DNA from: Nitrospira sp.
GTDB lineage: Bacteria > Nitrospirota > Nitrospiria > Nitrospirales > Nitrospiraceae
Reading direction: 5' to 3'
DNA length: 50,650 nt
NCBI GenBank assembly: GCA_024331085.1
Contig: JANDJG010000007.1
Coordinates: forward strand, 1 to 50,650
Notes under the pieces: generated by a model
The model's database searches: none
What the model saw: the letters and a program-made list of their open reading frames with translations, nothing else
What the model was told of the DNA's origin: nothing
Shown: piece by piece, positions 17,284-24,700 of the stretch
Layout of the letters: each line of letters starts with the position of its first letter
How positions within the stretch are numbered: the first letter of the stretch is position 1
Position numbers and translations under genes: made by a program

Positions 17284-17967
17284 ATGCGCGCCGTGATTTT
17301 TGATTTCGACGGAGTCATTGCCGACACCGAACCTCTTCACTTCGAGGCGCTGCGACGCACGCTCGCGACGGTCGGCGTAACGTTGACCGAACCGGACTAC
17401 TATGCCAACTACCTCGGCTTCGACGATCGCGGCTGCATTGTGGAAGCGCTGCGCGCGAACCGAATACCGGTTACGGAGCCGCTCGCGCACGACTTGATGC
17501 GGGAAAAGGCCCGAGCGTATCTGGCCTCCATCCGCGACCATCTCGTCATTTTTCCCGGCGTCAGAGAGTTCGTCGAAGAAGCCGCGTCGGTCTGTCCCGT
17601 GGCGATCGCCTCGGGCGCGTTGCGGGCGGAAATAGAACTGGTGTTGGAACAGGCCGGCATCCGGAAAGCTTTTTGTCATATCACCAGCGCGGAGGATGTC
17701 GCGAACAGCAAGCCGGATCCCGAGCCGTTTCTGCGTGCGTTGGCGGGATTGAATCAAGAACGGCCCGACGCCCGGCTGACGGCCGACGCCTGTCTGGTCG
17801 TCGAAGACTCTCTGCCCGGGATCAGGGCGGCCAAATCCGCGGGCATGAAAGTATTGGCCGTGACCAATACCCACACCGTTCAAGACCTAGGGGAAGCCGA
17901 CGCCGTCACTCCCAGCTTACACGGGATCACATTGGCGGAGATGAAAGCCCGTCTATGGCCGGCATGA
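17284..17967 (+). CDS. HAD-superfamily hydrolase, beta-phosphoglucomutase-like
   Basis: A 227-residue haloacid-dehalogenase-fold enzyme. Motif I is FDFDGVIADTEPLH (nucleophile Asp and acid/base Asp) at residues 6-19. An alpha-helical cap follows. Motif II is IASGALR, motif III Lys is in NSKPDPEPF, and motif IV is VVEDSLPGIRAA. This is the pattern of subclass IA phosphatases and phosphomutases (PgmB, Gph, Gs1-like). A sugar phosphate or phosphoglycolate is a likely substrate but cannot be decided. The hpnD start overlaps its 3' end. The ORF is open to 17224, but ATG 17284 follows the promoter and begins right before motif I. Confidence 0.88.
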   Translation: MRAVIFDFDGVIADTEPLHFEALRRTLATVGVTLTEPDYYANYLGFDDRGCIVEALRANRIPVTEPLAHDLMREKARAYLASIRDHLVIFPGVREFVEEAASVCPVAIASGALRAEIELVLEQAGIRKAFCHITSAEDVANSKPDPEPFLRALAGLNQERPDARLTADACLVVEDSLPGIRAAKSAGMKVLAVTNTHTVQDLGEADAVTPSLHGITLAEMKARLWPA

Positions 17968-18827
17968 CCGTCGACGAAGCGCAGGCGTACTGCGCCGCCT
18001 ATACCAAGAAAAGCGGCAGCAACTTTTATTATTCGTTTCTTTTCCTGCCCAAGGCCTCGCGCAACGCCATGTATACCGTCTACGCGTTCTGCAAAGCGGT
18101 GGACAGCGCAGTCGATGAACCGCCGTCAGGGAGCGACCCCAAGGAAGCGCTGCGACAATGGCGGGCCGAACTCGACGCCGTCTACGGCGGTACTCCCGTT
18201 TCACCGATCGGCGTCAGCCTCGCGCGCCATATTAAGACCTTTTCGATCCCCAAAGTTTATTTTGAAGAGCTGATCAAGGGCGTCGAAATGGATCTCTTGA
18301 ACAACCGGTACGTCACGTTCGACGAACTGTCCCTTTATTGCTATCGGGTGGCGTCGGTCGTGGGGCTCATTTGCCTTCACATCTTCGGCGTCACGTCGCC
18401 CCGGGCGCAGGATTATGCCGTCGCCCTCGGCATGGCCTTTCAACTGACCAATATCCTGCGCGACGTCGGCGTTGACGCGGACGACAATCGCATCTATCTT
18501 CCTCTCGACGATCTCCAGGCCTGCAACTGTCCGGAACAGACCGTCTTGAAAAAAACCCACACTCCGGAATTCAAGACTCTCATGAAAAAAGAAGCGGCCC
18601 GAGCCCGCCATTACTATGAAAAAGCCCGTTCCGCCTTCACGGCACTGACCCCGTCCGAACGCCGCGCCCTCGTCGTGGCGGAAATCATGCGCGCCATTTA
18701 CAGCCGCATTCTCGGCAAGATCGAGGGGACCGATTACCAAGTATTCGGACCTCGTGTCACCCTGTCCACCCCTCACCGGCTTGCGGTGGCGTTCGGCGTG
18801 TGGGCTCGCGGCTCCCGATTTTCGTGA
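17955..18827 (+). CDS. hpnD: Presqualene diphosphate synthase (squalene/phytoene synthase family)
   Basis: A 290-residue trans-isoprenyl diphosphate synthase fold. It condenses two farnesyl diphosphates to presqualene diphosphate on the way to squalene and hopanoids. The first Asp-rich region is AVDSAVDE near residue 50, and the second is NILRDVGVDADDNRIYLP near residues 170-187, as in HpnD. YSFLFLPKASRNAMYTVYAFCK is the conserved N-terminal block, cited here in part. It overlaps the HAD gene; ATG 17964 forms an ATGA overlap and is an alternative start. It is directly followed by hpnE with a GTGA overlap. No hpnC is present in the window. Confidence 0.88.
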   Translation: MAGMTVDEAQAYCAAYTKKSGSNFYYSFLFLPKASRNAMYTVYAFCKAVDSAVDEPPSGSDPKEALRQWRAELDAVYGGTPVSPIGVSLARHIKTFSIPKVYFEELIKGVEMDLLNNRYVTFDELSLYCYRVASVVGLICLHIFGVTSPRAQDYAVALGMAFQLTNILRDVGVDADDNRIYLPLDDLQACNCPEQTVLKKTHTPEFKTLMKKEAARARHYYEKARSAFTALTPSERRALVVAEIMRAIYSRILGKIEGTDYQVFGPRVTLSTPHRLAVAFGVWARGSRFS

Positions 18828-20146
18828 TCGCCGGAGCTTCACAAACCGTCCTCATTTTAGGCGCAGGCCTGACCGGATTGGCGGCGGCCTTCTTCCTGAC
18901 CAAAGAAAATCACCGAGTCACCCTGGTAGACTTTCTCAACTGGGAAGACGGCTACAAGACCGACAAAACCGACGCCATGCCGATGACATTCGGAGGGCAC
19001 GGGGAAACATCTCGGGCGATTCGTCTGGTCGAACGCGACGCCGCCTTGCGGGCCGACAGAGCCATTCCCCTCGAATTTCGCCTGCCCGACGGGCAAACCG
19101 CCGCCTATTCTCCCGCTCGTCTTCCCGGAATTTTACAGTGGATCGCCGGTCTGTCTCGTTTTGAGGGTCTCACCCGGCGTGACCGCCGGCGATTGCTCGC
19201 CTATCTGGAACGAATCTGGGAGGGAGCGGAATCGCTCCCGGCCGATTTGGACAATCGAACCGCGGATGAATGGCTGGCGTCGATCGGACAGAGTTCGGAA
19301 AGCCGAACATACATCTGGAGTCCGCTCAGTCTGTGGTTGACCGGCAACGGCCTCGAACGTCTCTCCGGCTCCGTTTTCACTCGGCAATTATCAGTTCTGT
19401 TTCTCGGAACGGCCCGAGACGCTTCTCTCACATATCGTGATGGATCCATCGGCGATCGTTTGATAAGTCCGATGCGGCACGCCTTGGAACGGCAGGGAGT
19501 CCAAGTCCTACACCAAACAGAATCCCCACTACTTCGGATCGGACCGAGCGGTATTGAAGAAGTCCGGCTCCACGACGGCGGCTCTCTTCGTGCCCAGTGG
19601 TACATCGCCGCTCTCCCTCATCGAAAACTGCTCGCCTTATTGCCAGAACAACTTCTTGCGCGCTACGCCTATTTCGCGCAGCTCGCCGAACTGGAACCGT
19701 TGCCCGAAGTCATGGTGGAGCTTCGACGACCATCGACCGCTCCGTTTCCCCGATTGGTTTTGCTGGGGGGAGAGCCGTTTCATTACTTGGTCGCTGCGCC
19801 GTCGGGACCGAATGAAACGGCGTATCGACTTTCAATGGTCGGTCATTCGCCCCTGACGGAATCCACCGACGACAGTCTGCTTCGCCTCGGCCACGAGGAA
19901 CTCCGACGGATTTTCCCCGACAGCGCGCCGCATCATGATCGATCCGGCGTCGTCCATCGCAACAACCAAGCCGCGCTGTCGCTGCGACCCGGCGCGACGT
20001 TACGCAGGCCGCTTCAGCAAAGCCCCCTGCCCAATCTTCTCCTCGCCGGCCCATGGACGGACACCGGATGGCCGGCCAACGTTGAAAGCGCAATCACCAG
20101 CGCGCAACGTTGTGCGGACATCATTCGTAGCCGGATCGCAGGCTGA
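18824..20146 (+). CDS. hpnE: FAD-dependent squalene-forming oxidoreductase (HpnE-like)
   Basis: A 440-residue FAD/NAD(P)-binding amine-oxidase/desaturase-type protein. The N-terminal dinucleotide motif LGAGLTGLAAAFFL is followed by an acidic residue (VTLVDF), and the C-terminal FAD-contact segment is NLLLAGPWTDTGWPANVESAI, cited in part. HpnE proteins reduce hydroxysqualene to squalene in the HpnCDE pathway. Position directly after hpnD supports this. GTG 18824 overlaps the hpnD stop and is chosen for coupling; GTG 18800 would overlap hpnD by 28 nt. The sequence could also be a divergent member of the broader desaturase family, since hpnC is not adjacent. Confidence 0.8.
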   Translation: MIAGASQTVLILGAGLTGLAAAFFLTKENHRVTLVDFLNWEDGYKTDKTDAMPMTFGGHGETSRAIRLVERDAALRADRAIPLEFRLPDGQTAAYSPARLPGILQWIAGLSRFEGLTRRDRRRLLAYLERIWEGAESLPADLDNRTADEWLASIGQSSESRTYIWSPLSLWLTGNGLERLSGSVFTRQLSVLFLGTARDASLTYRDGSIGDRLISPMRHALERQGVQVLHQTESPLLRIGPSGIEEVRLHDGGSLRAQWYIAALPHRKLLALLPEQLLARYAYFAQLAELEPLPEVMVELRRPSTAPFPRLVLLGGEPFHYLVAAPSGPNETAYRLSMVGHSPLTESTDDSLLRLGHEELRRIFPDSAPHHDRSGVVHRNNQAALSLRPGATLRRPLQQSPLPNLLLAGPWTDTGWPANVESAITSAQRCADIIRSRIAG

Positions 20147-20181
20147 ACGACCAAAGTTTTTCATCCGGTCGTGAGCCGCGA

Positions 20182-20210
20182 TTGACATTGCCGGCAGGCC
20201 TTTCTAAGAT
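20182..20210 (+). promoter_or_regulatory. sigma70-like promoter of the uracil-DNA glycosylase gene
   Basis: A perfect TTGACA (20182-20187), 17-nt spacer and TAAGAT (20205-20210). The transcript would start near 20217, placing the translation start at ATG 20236 or 20239, not at the in-frame TTG 20182 or ATG 20209. Confidence 0.65.
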
Positions 20211-20220
20211 GGCCCATCTT
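20206..20220. promoter_or_regulatory. Perfect dyad overlapping the -10 box: candidate operator
   Basis: AAGATGG (20206-20212), central C, CCATCTT (20214-20220). Seven-base arms centred between the -10 box and the transcript start are typical for a repressor site. No regulator is identified. Confidence 0.4.
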
Positions 20221-20235
20221 TTTTGCACCCGTCGC

Positions 20236-20889
20236 ATGATGACGACACCGCTTGAAGAACTTGCACAATCCCTCGTCAACTGCCAGCGATGCAAACTGGC
20301 CAAGCTGGGCCGCACGCAAGTCGTCTTCGGTGTAGGCAACCCGCAGGCCAGCATTATGTTCGTGGGCGAAGCGCCTGGCTTCCATGAAGATCGACAGGGA
20401 GAACCGTTTGTCGGCGCGGCGGGAAAACTGTTGAACGATTTGCTCGCCTCGGCGGGACTGTCGCGCGATCAGATCTACATCGCCAACGTCATCAAATGCC
20501 GCCCGCCGAACAATCGAGACCCGGAGGCGGACGAAGTGGACACGTGCAAACCGTTCCTGCTCCGACAAATTCAACTGATCCGTCCGCAACTGGTCTGCTC
20601 GCTCGGCAACTGGGCCACTCAAACCTTGCTGGGACACAAAGTCGGCATTACCAAGGTCAAAGCGCAGGCCTTTTATCTGAAAGACTTCGTATTGTTTCCT
20701 CTCTTGCATCCGGCCGCGGCCCTGCACCAAGGCAACCTGCTGGCGCCGCTCAAGGAGGATTTCAAAAAACTGAAGGAATTCCTCGACAAACACACCAAGG
20801 CAACAAACCAAACGCCCGGCGCTCCCGCGACCGCGCCGGCCCTCCAGATCGAATCACCCAAACCGGCCCAGATGGACTTGTTTAGTTGA
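20236..20889 (+). CDS. Uracil-DNA glycosylase, family 4 (Fe-S)
   Basis: DNA repair enzyme that removes uracil from DNA. Motif A is GEAPGFHEDRQGEPFVG from residue 44. Motif B is LLHPAAAL. Four Cys for a 4Fe-4S cluster are visible: Cys16 and Cys19 (CQRC), one in DTCKPF and one in LVCSLGNW. The core matches the ~200-residue family 4 enzymes. A Pro/Ala/Thr-rich tail of ~35 residues ends QMDLFS, which resembles a beta-clamp-binding peptide (QxxLF) and suggests recruitment to the replication clamp. The start is set by the promoter just upstream; no Shine-Dalgarno is evident. The gene is monocistronic, 89 bp after hpnE. Confidence 0.92.
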   Translation: MMTTPLEELAQSLVNCQRCKLAKLGRTQVVFGVGNPQASIMFVGEAPGFHEDRQGEPFVGAAGKLLNDLLASAGLSRDQIYIANVIKCRPPNNRDPEADEVDTCKPFLLRQIQLIRPQLVCSLGNWATQTLLGHKVGITKVKAQAFYLKDFVLFPLLHPAAALHQGNLLAPLKEDFKKLKEFLDKHTKATNQTPGAPATAPALQIESPKPAQMDLFS

Positions 20890-21011
20890 ACGTCCCCTTT
20901 TACGACGGTCATCGGCCTCGCGCTAAGCGCGCAAAAACGTAGGAAGGGTGGTGTTGCACTCCTCCAAGATACGGGGTGTAGACGCCCCTGCTTCCGAACG
21001 GACCGGATTCA

Positions 21012-21040
21012 TTGAACGGACAACATATGTGTGATATACA
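21012..21040 (+). promoter_or_regulatory. sigma70-like promoter of the RHH/coiled-coil pair
   Basis: TTGAAC (21012-21017), 17-nt spacer, TATACA (21035-21040). The palindrome ACATATGT (21024-21031) lies in the spacer and is a possible autoregulatory site for the RHH protein. Confidence 0.5.
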
Positions 21041-21069
21041 TCGACCTTACAATGAGGGAACACCCGCCC

Positions 21070-21339
21070 GTGACGGCCAAGATCATGACATCGGTTTACC
21101 TTACCCCCCAACTCAAGCAGGCGCTCACTCGCTTAGCCAAACGACGTGGTGCGACGATGTCCCAGGAAATTCGTGCGGCGTTAGACCGTCACCTTGAACG
21201 GGACGATGATATCGAATTACAGCTTGGTCTTCTTGCCAATCAGGCCAACCAGGCACTGACACGGATGATCGATAAACTGGACGAGGCCCATGCGGCAATC
21301 AGCCATCTTAAGAAAAGCCTCGCGGGAAGAAAACGATGA
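21070..21339 (+). CDS. Ribbon-helix-helix (CopG/Arc type) DNA-binding protein
   Basis: A small protein of 89 residues. The N-terminal strand TSVYLTPQ followed by LKQALTRLAKRRGATMSQEIR (cited in part) and AALDRHLER is the ribbon-helix-helix fold used by dimeric repressors and antitoxins. The rest is an amphipathic helix (ANQALTRMIDKLDEAHAAI), likely a coiled coil. GTG 21070 is chosen because GAGGGAA lies upstream and the promoter would start the transcript near 21047; GTG 21031, ATG 21052 and ATG 21085 are alternatives. The stop overlaps the next gene (ATGA). The architecture resembles antitoxins, but the partner is not a recognisable toxin. Confidence 0.8.
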   Translation: MTAKIMTSVYLTPQLKQALTRLAKRRGATMSQEIRAALDRHLERDDDIELQLGLLANQANQALTRMIDKLDEAHAAISHLKKSLAGRKR

Positions 21340-21542
21340 GCTGGGCCGGCGATGCCTTGGCGGCTTTGCGCAAGATCATCACGCTGGAAGAACGAGTGGT
21401 GACGTTGGCGGATGATATTCGCGAACTGGCTCACATCGTGAAAGACCTCGACCATCGACTGGTAAAGCTTGAAACAAAGATCGAGATCTACGAACGCCTG
21501 AGCGAAAAATCCGGTCCCCGTCGGTTGCCTCCTCATAACTAG
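21336..21542 (+). CDS. Small coiled-coil protein coupled to the RHH gene
   Basis: A 68-residue protein whose ATG overlaps the RHH stop (ATGA), with GGAAG a few bases upstream, so it is translated in coupling. Almost all of it is a heptad-like helix (LEERVVTLADDIRELAHIV, then DHRLVKLETKIEIYERL). It has no catalytic motif, membrane segment or Cys. Because the RHH protein also ends in a predicted helix, the two may pair. I recognise no family. Confidence 0.7.
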   Translation: MSWAGDALAALRKIITLEERVVTLADDIRELAHIVKDLDHRLVKLETKIEIYERLSEKSGPRRLPPHN

Positions 21543-21559
21543 CGAATTTGGTCCTCTCT

Positions 21560-21781
21560 CTAATATGGATGGGTTCGTTTGGCATCATCGCTCTTTCTGT
21601 TCCCCCTCCAGGTACAGCAATACTGAGGTTCGGTTAAGCCTCCGCCTACCTTCATGCTAAGACCGGTCCGGTATATCAAACGCAAGGATTCATCGAAAAG
21701 GGTGACCTCGAATTCGGCAAAGCCTTTCATATTCAACTTCACTTCGAAAATATCCGGAGCATGATCCTGGCGGAAGAGCAA
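21560..21781 (-). CDS. Doubtful small ORF in lower-GC stretch
   Basis: A 73-codon ORF starting with TTG 21781, no good ribosome-binding site, and more A/T at third positions than its neighbours. The translation (KLNMKGFAEFEVTLFDES in its middle) is protein-like but matches nothing I know. The 307-bp stretch 21543-21849 holds nothing else. It could be a remnant of an acquired gene. Confidence 0.25.
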   Translation of the reverse strand: MLFRQDHAPDIFEVKLNMKGFAEFEVTLFDESLRLIYRTGLSMKVGGGLTEPQYCCTWRGNRKSDDAKRTHPY

Positions 21782-21849
21782 TTAAAGGTTAGAGAAACGG
21801 ACGTAGGCTGAGCTGGCAGATTAGGGGCAAAGGCTGAACGTCGCAGGCG

Positions 21850-22308
21850 TCAATATTTTGTGTTGACGTTGGAAGAGGAATCTCCGTGCGCGGTTTTATC
21901 TCCCTTCTCATCCTCCGGCGGTTTCTCTTCTTCCGGCACATCGAACCACTGGACGAGCATATCGTCCCACCAGGCCTCGGTGACTTCCTCGCCCGGGTCC
22001 GTTCCGAGAAACGCCACATCGTCCTTCTGGATCGAGGGATCGACGAGATGGGGCTGGAATTTCGCGCGATCGATGACTTCTTTCGTCGCGTAGCCGCCTA
22101 GGATCCAGGAGTCGGGATCAGCCCGGCGGGATTTGTACGCCTTCAGTCCGAGTTTCAAGTACAGGAAGATGTGCCGCTGAACGGGATCGGCCATGCCGGA
22201 CGGAGGAAGACTCAGTGTTTTTTCGATCCGTTTTCTCCAGCGTCGGTCGTCGTATCGTGAGGTGATCAGTTGAAGGGCTTTTTTGCCCAGGGCCGCATCC
22301 AATGGCAT
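21850..22308 (-). CDS. Hypothetical soluble protein, 152 aa
   Basis: Starts at ATG 22308 preceded by AAGGTGAAGG, an excellent ribosome-binding site, so the gene is probably real. It is a soluble 152-residue protein. The N-terminal half is basic and helical (ALGKKALQLITSRYDDRRWRK), the middle is aromatic (RHIFLYLKLGLKAYKSR), and the C-terminal third is very acidic with several Trp (EAWWDDMLVQWFDVPEEE), ending in a Lys/Glu/Asp-rich tail. It has no motif I can assign. It stands alone, tandem with the dienelactone hydrolase gene about 135 bp upstream. Confidence 0.7.
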   Translation of the reverse strand: MPLDAALGKKALQLITSRYDDRRWRKRIEKTLSLPPSGMADPVQRHIFLYLKLGLKAYKSRRADPDSWILGGYATKEVIDRAKFQPHLVDPSIQKDDVAFLGTDPGEEVTEAWWDDMLVQWFDVPEEEKPPEDEKGDKTAHGDSSSNVNTKY

Positions 22309-22443
22309 CCTTCACCTTTGCTCAAAGCCTCGGACAATGGAGCGGACGGACAGAAATTTCGACCGAGGGATCGCTTTTACCCACGGACGCGCCCGGCTCG
22401 TCGCAAAAACGATCGTCGCGCCCAAGCCCGCGCAACACCGGCA

Positions 22444-23148
22444 TCAGCCCAGGTGCCGCTTAAAAAACGCTTTCGTCCTTGCCCAGGCATCTTTCGCCGC
22501 TTCCGGCCGATACACGGAGGGATCGTTATCGCGGAAAAAGGCGTGCGGCGCTCCGGGATAGGTCTTGATCTCGCCCGACTTGTTGTATTTCTTCAAAGCC
22601 GCCGCCAACCGTTGCACGTCCGCCTTGGTGATCCAGCCGTCGTCTTCGCCGTAGAAATACAACACCGGCGCCGATAGGTTTTGGAGCGGCGTGTCGGGGT
22701 TGGGGACTTGGCCGTAAAACGGCACCGCCGCTTTGACGTCCGGATTGACACAGGGCAGCATGAGCGCATAGGACCCCCCCATGCAAAAGCCGGTCACGCC
22801 GATCCGCGCGCCGTCGACTTCGGGAACGGACTTGAGATAGGTCACGGTGGCGTTCAAGTCTTTGAGCCCGTCCTCTTGCTTTAAACTGTTCATCAGCTTG
22901 CCGGCTTCTCCGGGATCGGTCGTCAGCGCATGGCCCAAACGCGAGTACAGATCCGGCGCGATCGCCACGTATCCTTCCGCGGCGTATCGTCTGGCGATAT
23001 CCTTGATATGGTCGGTGAGTCCCCACCATTCCTGAATCACGATAACGGCCGGCCGCTTCTCTTTCGTCGTGGGTGCGGCGACGAATGCCTTCACCGTGAC
23101 GTTGCCGCTCGGATACTGCACCATGGTTTCTCTGATCGATTCGGCCAT
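22444..23148 (-). CDS. Dienelactone hydrolase family protein
   Basis: A 234-residue alpha/beta hydrolase. The Cys-type nucleophile elbow GFCMGG gives Cys122, with Asp near 169-170 (GEDDGW) and His202 (PHAFF); Glu40 in QEWWG matches the Glu that activates Cys in carboxymethylenebutenolidase. These enzymes open dienelactones from chlorocatechol breakdown, but in organisms without that pathway they act on other lactones or esters. The start at ATG 23148 has a strong GGGAGGTG. No aromatic-degradation genes are nearby, so the substrate is open. It lies just downstream of pmbA on the same strand and may be cotranscribed. Confidence 0.92.
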   Translation of the reverse strand: MAESIRETMVQYPSGNVTVKAFVAAPTTKEKRPAVIVIQEWWGLTDHIKDIARRYAAEGYVAIAPDLYSRLGHALTTDPGEAGKLMNSLKQEDGLKDLNATVTYLKSVPEVDGARIGVTGFCMGGSYALMLPCVNPDVKAAVPFYGQVPNPDTPLQNLSAPVLYFYGEDDGWITKADVQRLAAALKKYNKSGEIKTYPGAPHAFFRDNDPSVYRPEAAKDAWARTKAFFKRHLG

Positions 23149-23222
23149 TGTTCACCTCCCTCGCCCATAAGGTATCAGGCGTTGGTCTTTCACGGAAACG
23201 CCGACGGATAAGACGTCCGGGG

Positions 23223-24641
23223 TTAATTGCCCGCCACCATCATCTCGGCGATCTTGACCGTCGGGCTGGCGACTCGTCCGCGAAAGACAAGATCGTTGCC
23301 GACCATCTCGATGTCCTTGAGCATCTGTTTCAGATTGCCGGCGATGGTGATTTCTTCGACCGGGAAGGCCAACTCCCCGTTCTCAATCCAAAACCCGCTG
23401 GCGCCTCGTGAATAGTCTCCGGTCACCATATTGATGCCGAAACCGATCAGCTCGGTCAAATAGAGCCCCTCTTTCACCGATCCGATAATCTGCTCCGGCG
23501 TCTTGGTGCCCGGCACGAGATAAAAATTGGTCGGCCCGACCGAGGGGCTTTCGCCGACGCTCCGGGAAGCATTGCCGGTCGAAGGCAGTCCCATCTTCTT
23601 TCCCGAATAGGTGTCCAACAGATAACTGGTCAGCACGCCCCGCTCGACGATCGTGTTTTTCCTGGTCGCCACTCCCTCTCCGTCGAAGGGTCTGGACCCG
23701 AGCCCCCCGACCATACGACCGTCGTCGTACACCGTGATCAGGTCGGACGCGATCGTCCGGCCGAGTTGATCCAAGAGAAACGACGCCCGTTTGTACAACC
23801 CGTAGCCGGAGACGGCGCTGCACAGATTCGCCAACAGGCTGCCGGCCGTTTCTTGATCGAACACGACCGGCACGCGCTTGGTCGCGACCCGCCGCGCGCC
23901 CAATCGCCGAACCGCCCGCCTGGCCGCTTCCCGCCCGATCGACTCGGCGGAAGCCAGCCGCGCGAACTTTCGTTGCACTTCATACCATACGCCGCGTTGC
24001 ATGGAGCCCGTCCGCGCGTCACTGGCGATCGGCGACACGGACAAGGAAAAGCTGGAGCCGTTGTACGATCCGATAAATCCGTGGCTGTTCGCCAATACCA
24101 CTCGACCCGACGACGATTCGAATTCCGCTCCTTCCGAGTTCGTCACGCGCTCGTCGGCGGCAAAGGCGGCCGCCTCACCTCGTTTGGCCCACTCGATCTG
24201 GTTCTCCGTGCTCAGAACCGTGCCGTCGTAGAGATCGAGATCCGGCCGGTCCGTCGCCATTTGGGTCGCTTCCGGCAAACCGGACGCCGGGTCTTCGACG
24301 ACCGTTTTCGCGAGCGTGCAGGTTTCAGAGACAAGTCGTTCGAGCGATTCTTTTGAAAAATCAGAGGTCGAGCTCGTCGCCGATCGCTTGCCGACGAACA
24401 CCCGCAACCCCAACCGCTTTTCCCTGGCCTTGGTCAGCCGGTCAACGGCGCCCACCCGTACCTGCACCGACAACGTCCGGCCGTCGGCCACGACGACGTC
24501 GGCCTCCGTGGCTCCGCCGGCCTTCGCGCGGCTTAGGATATCCGCCGCAAGCTGGGCGTAATCGCCGTCGCTCTCGACCATCGACCGACTCGATTGCAAT
24601 TCAGGACATAATTCCATCGTTCGCTTTGAGGTGTCGCCCAT
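23223..24641 (-). CDS. pmbA: TldD/PmbA family protease subunit (TldE)
   Basis: A 472-residue subunit of the TldD-TldE heterodimeric metalloprotease, which degrades unfolded peptides and matures modified peptides such as microcin B17. PmbA/TldE has the TldD fold but lacks the zinc-binding HExxxH, consistent with its absence here. Family segments include TSDFSKESLERLV, NSEGAEFESSSGR, RKNTIVERGVLTSYLLDTYSG (cited in part), TGNASR and the terminal EITIAGNLKQML. It lies 59 bp downstream of tldD, so the two form an operon. ATG 24617 or 24581 are alternative starts; none has a clear ribosome-binding site. Confidence 0.93.
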   Translation of the reverse strand: MGDTSKRTMELCPELQSSRSMVESDGDYAQLAADILSRAKAGGATEADVVVADGRTLSVQVRVGAVDRLTKAREKRLGLRVFVGKRSATSSTSDFSKESLERLVSETCTLAKTVVEDPASGLPEATQMATDRPDLDLYDGTVLSTENQIEWAKRGEAAAFAADERVTNSEGAEFESSSGRVVLANSHGFIGSYNGSSFSLSVSPIASDARTGSMQRGVWYEVQRKFARLASAESIGREAARRAVRRLGARRVATKRVPVVFDQETAGSLLANLCSAVSGYGLYKRASFLLDQLGRTIASDLITVYDDGRMVGGLGSRPFDGEGVATRKNTIVERGVLTSYLLDTYSGKKMGLPSTGNASRSVGESPSVGPTNFYLVPGTKTPEQIIGSVKEGLYLTELIGFGINMVTGDYSRGASGFWIENGELAFPVEEITIAGNLKQMLKDIEMVGNDLVFRGRVASPTVKIAEMMVAGN

Positions 24642-24700
24642 TGATGAGATTCAGACGGTTTTTCTCTGTTCATGAGCGATCATGACCGACGTGCGTTCTT

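Noticed and set aside
21070..21542. Classical type II toxin-antitoxin operon
   Set aside because: The RHH protein fits an antitoxin, but the partner is a coiled coil with no RelE, MazF, PIN or HipA-type residues.
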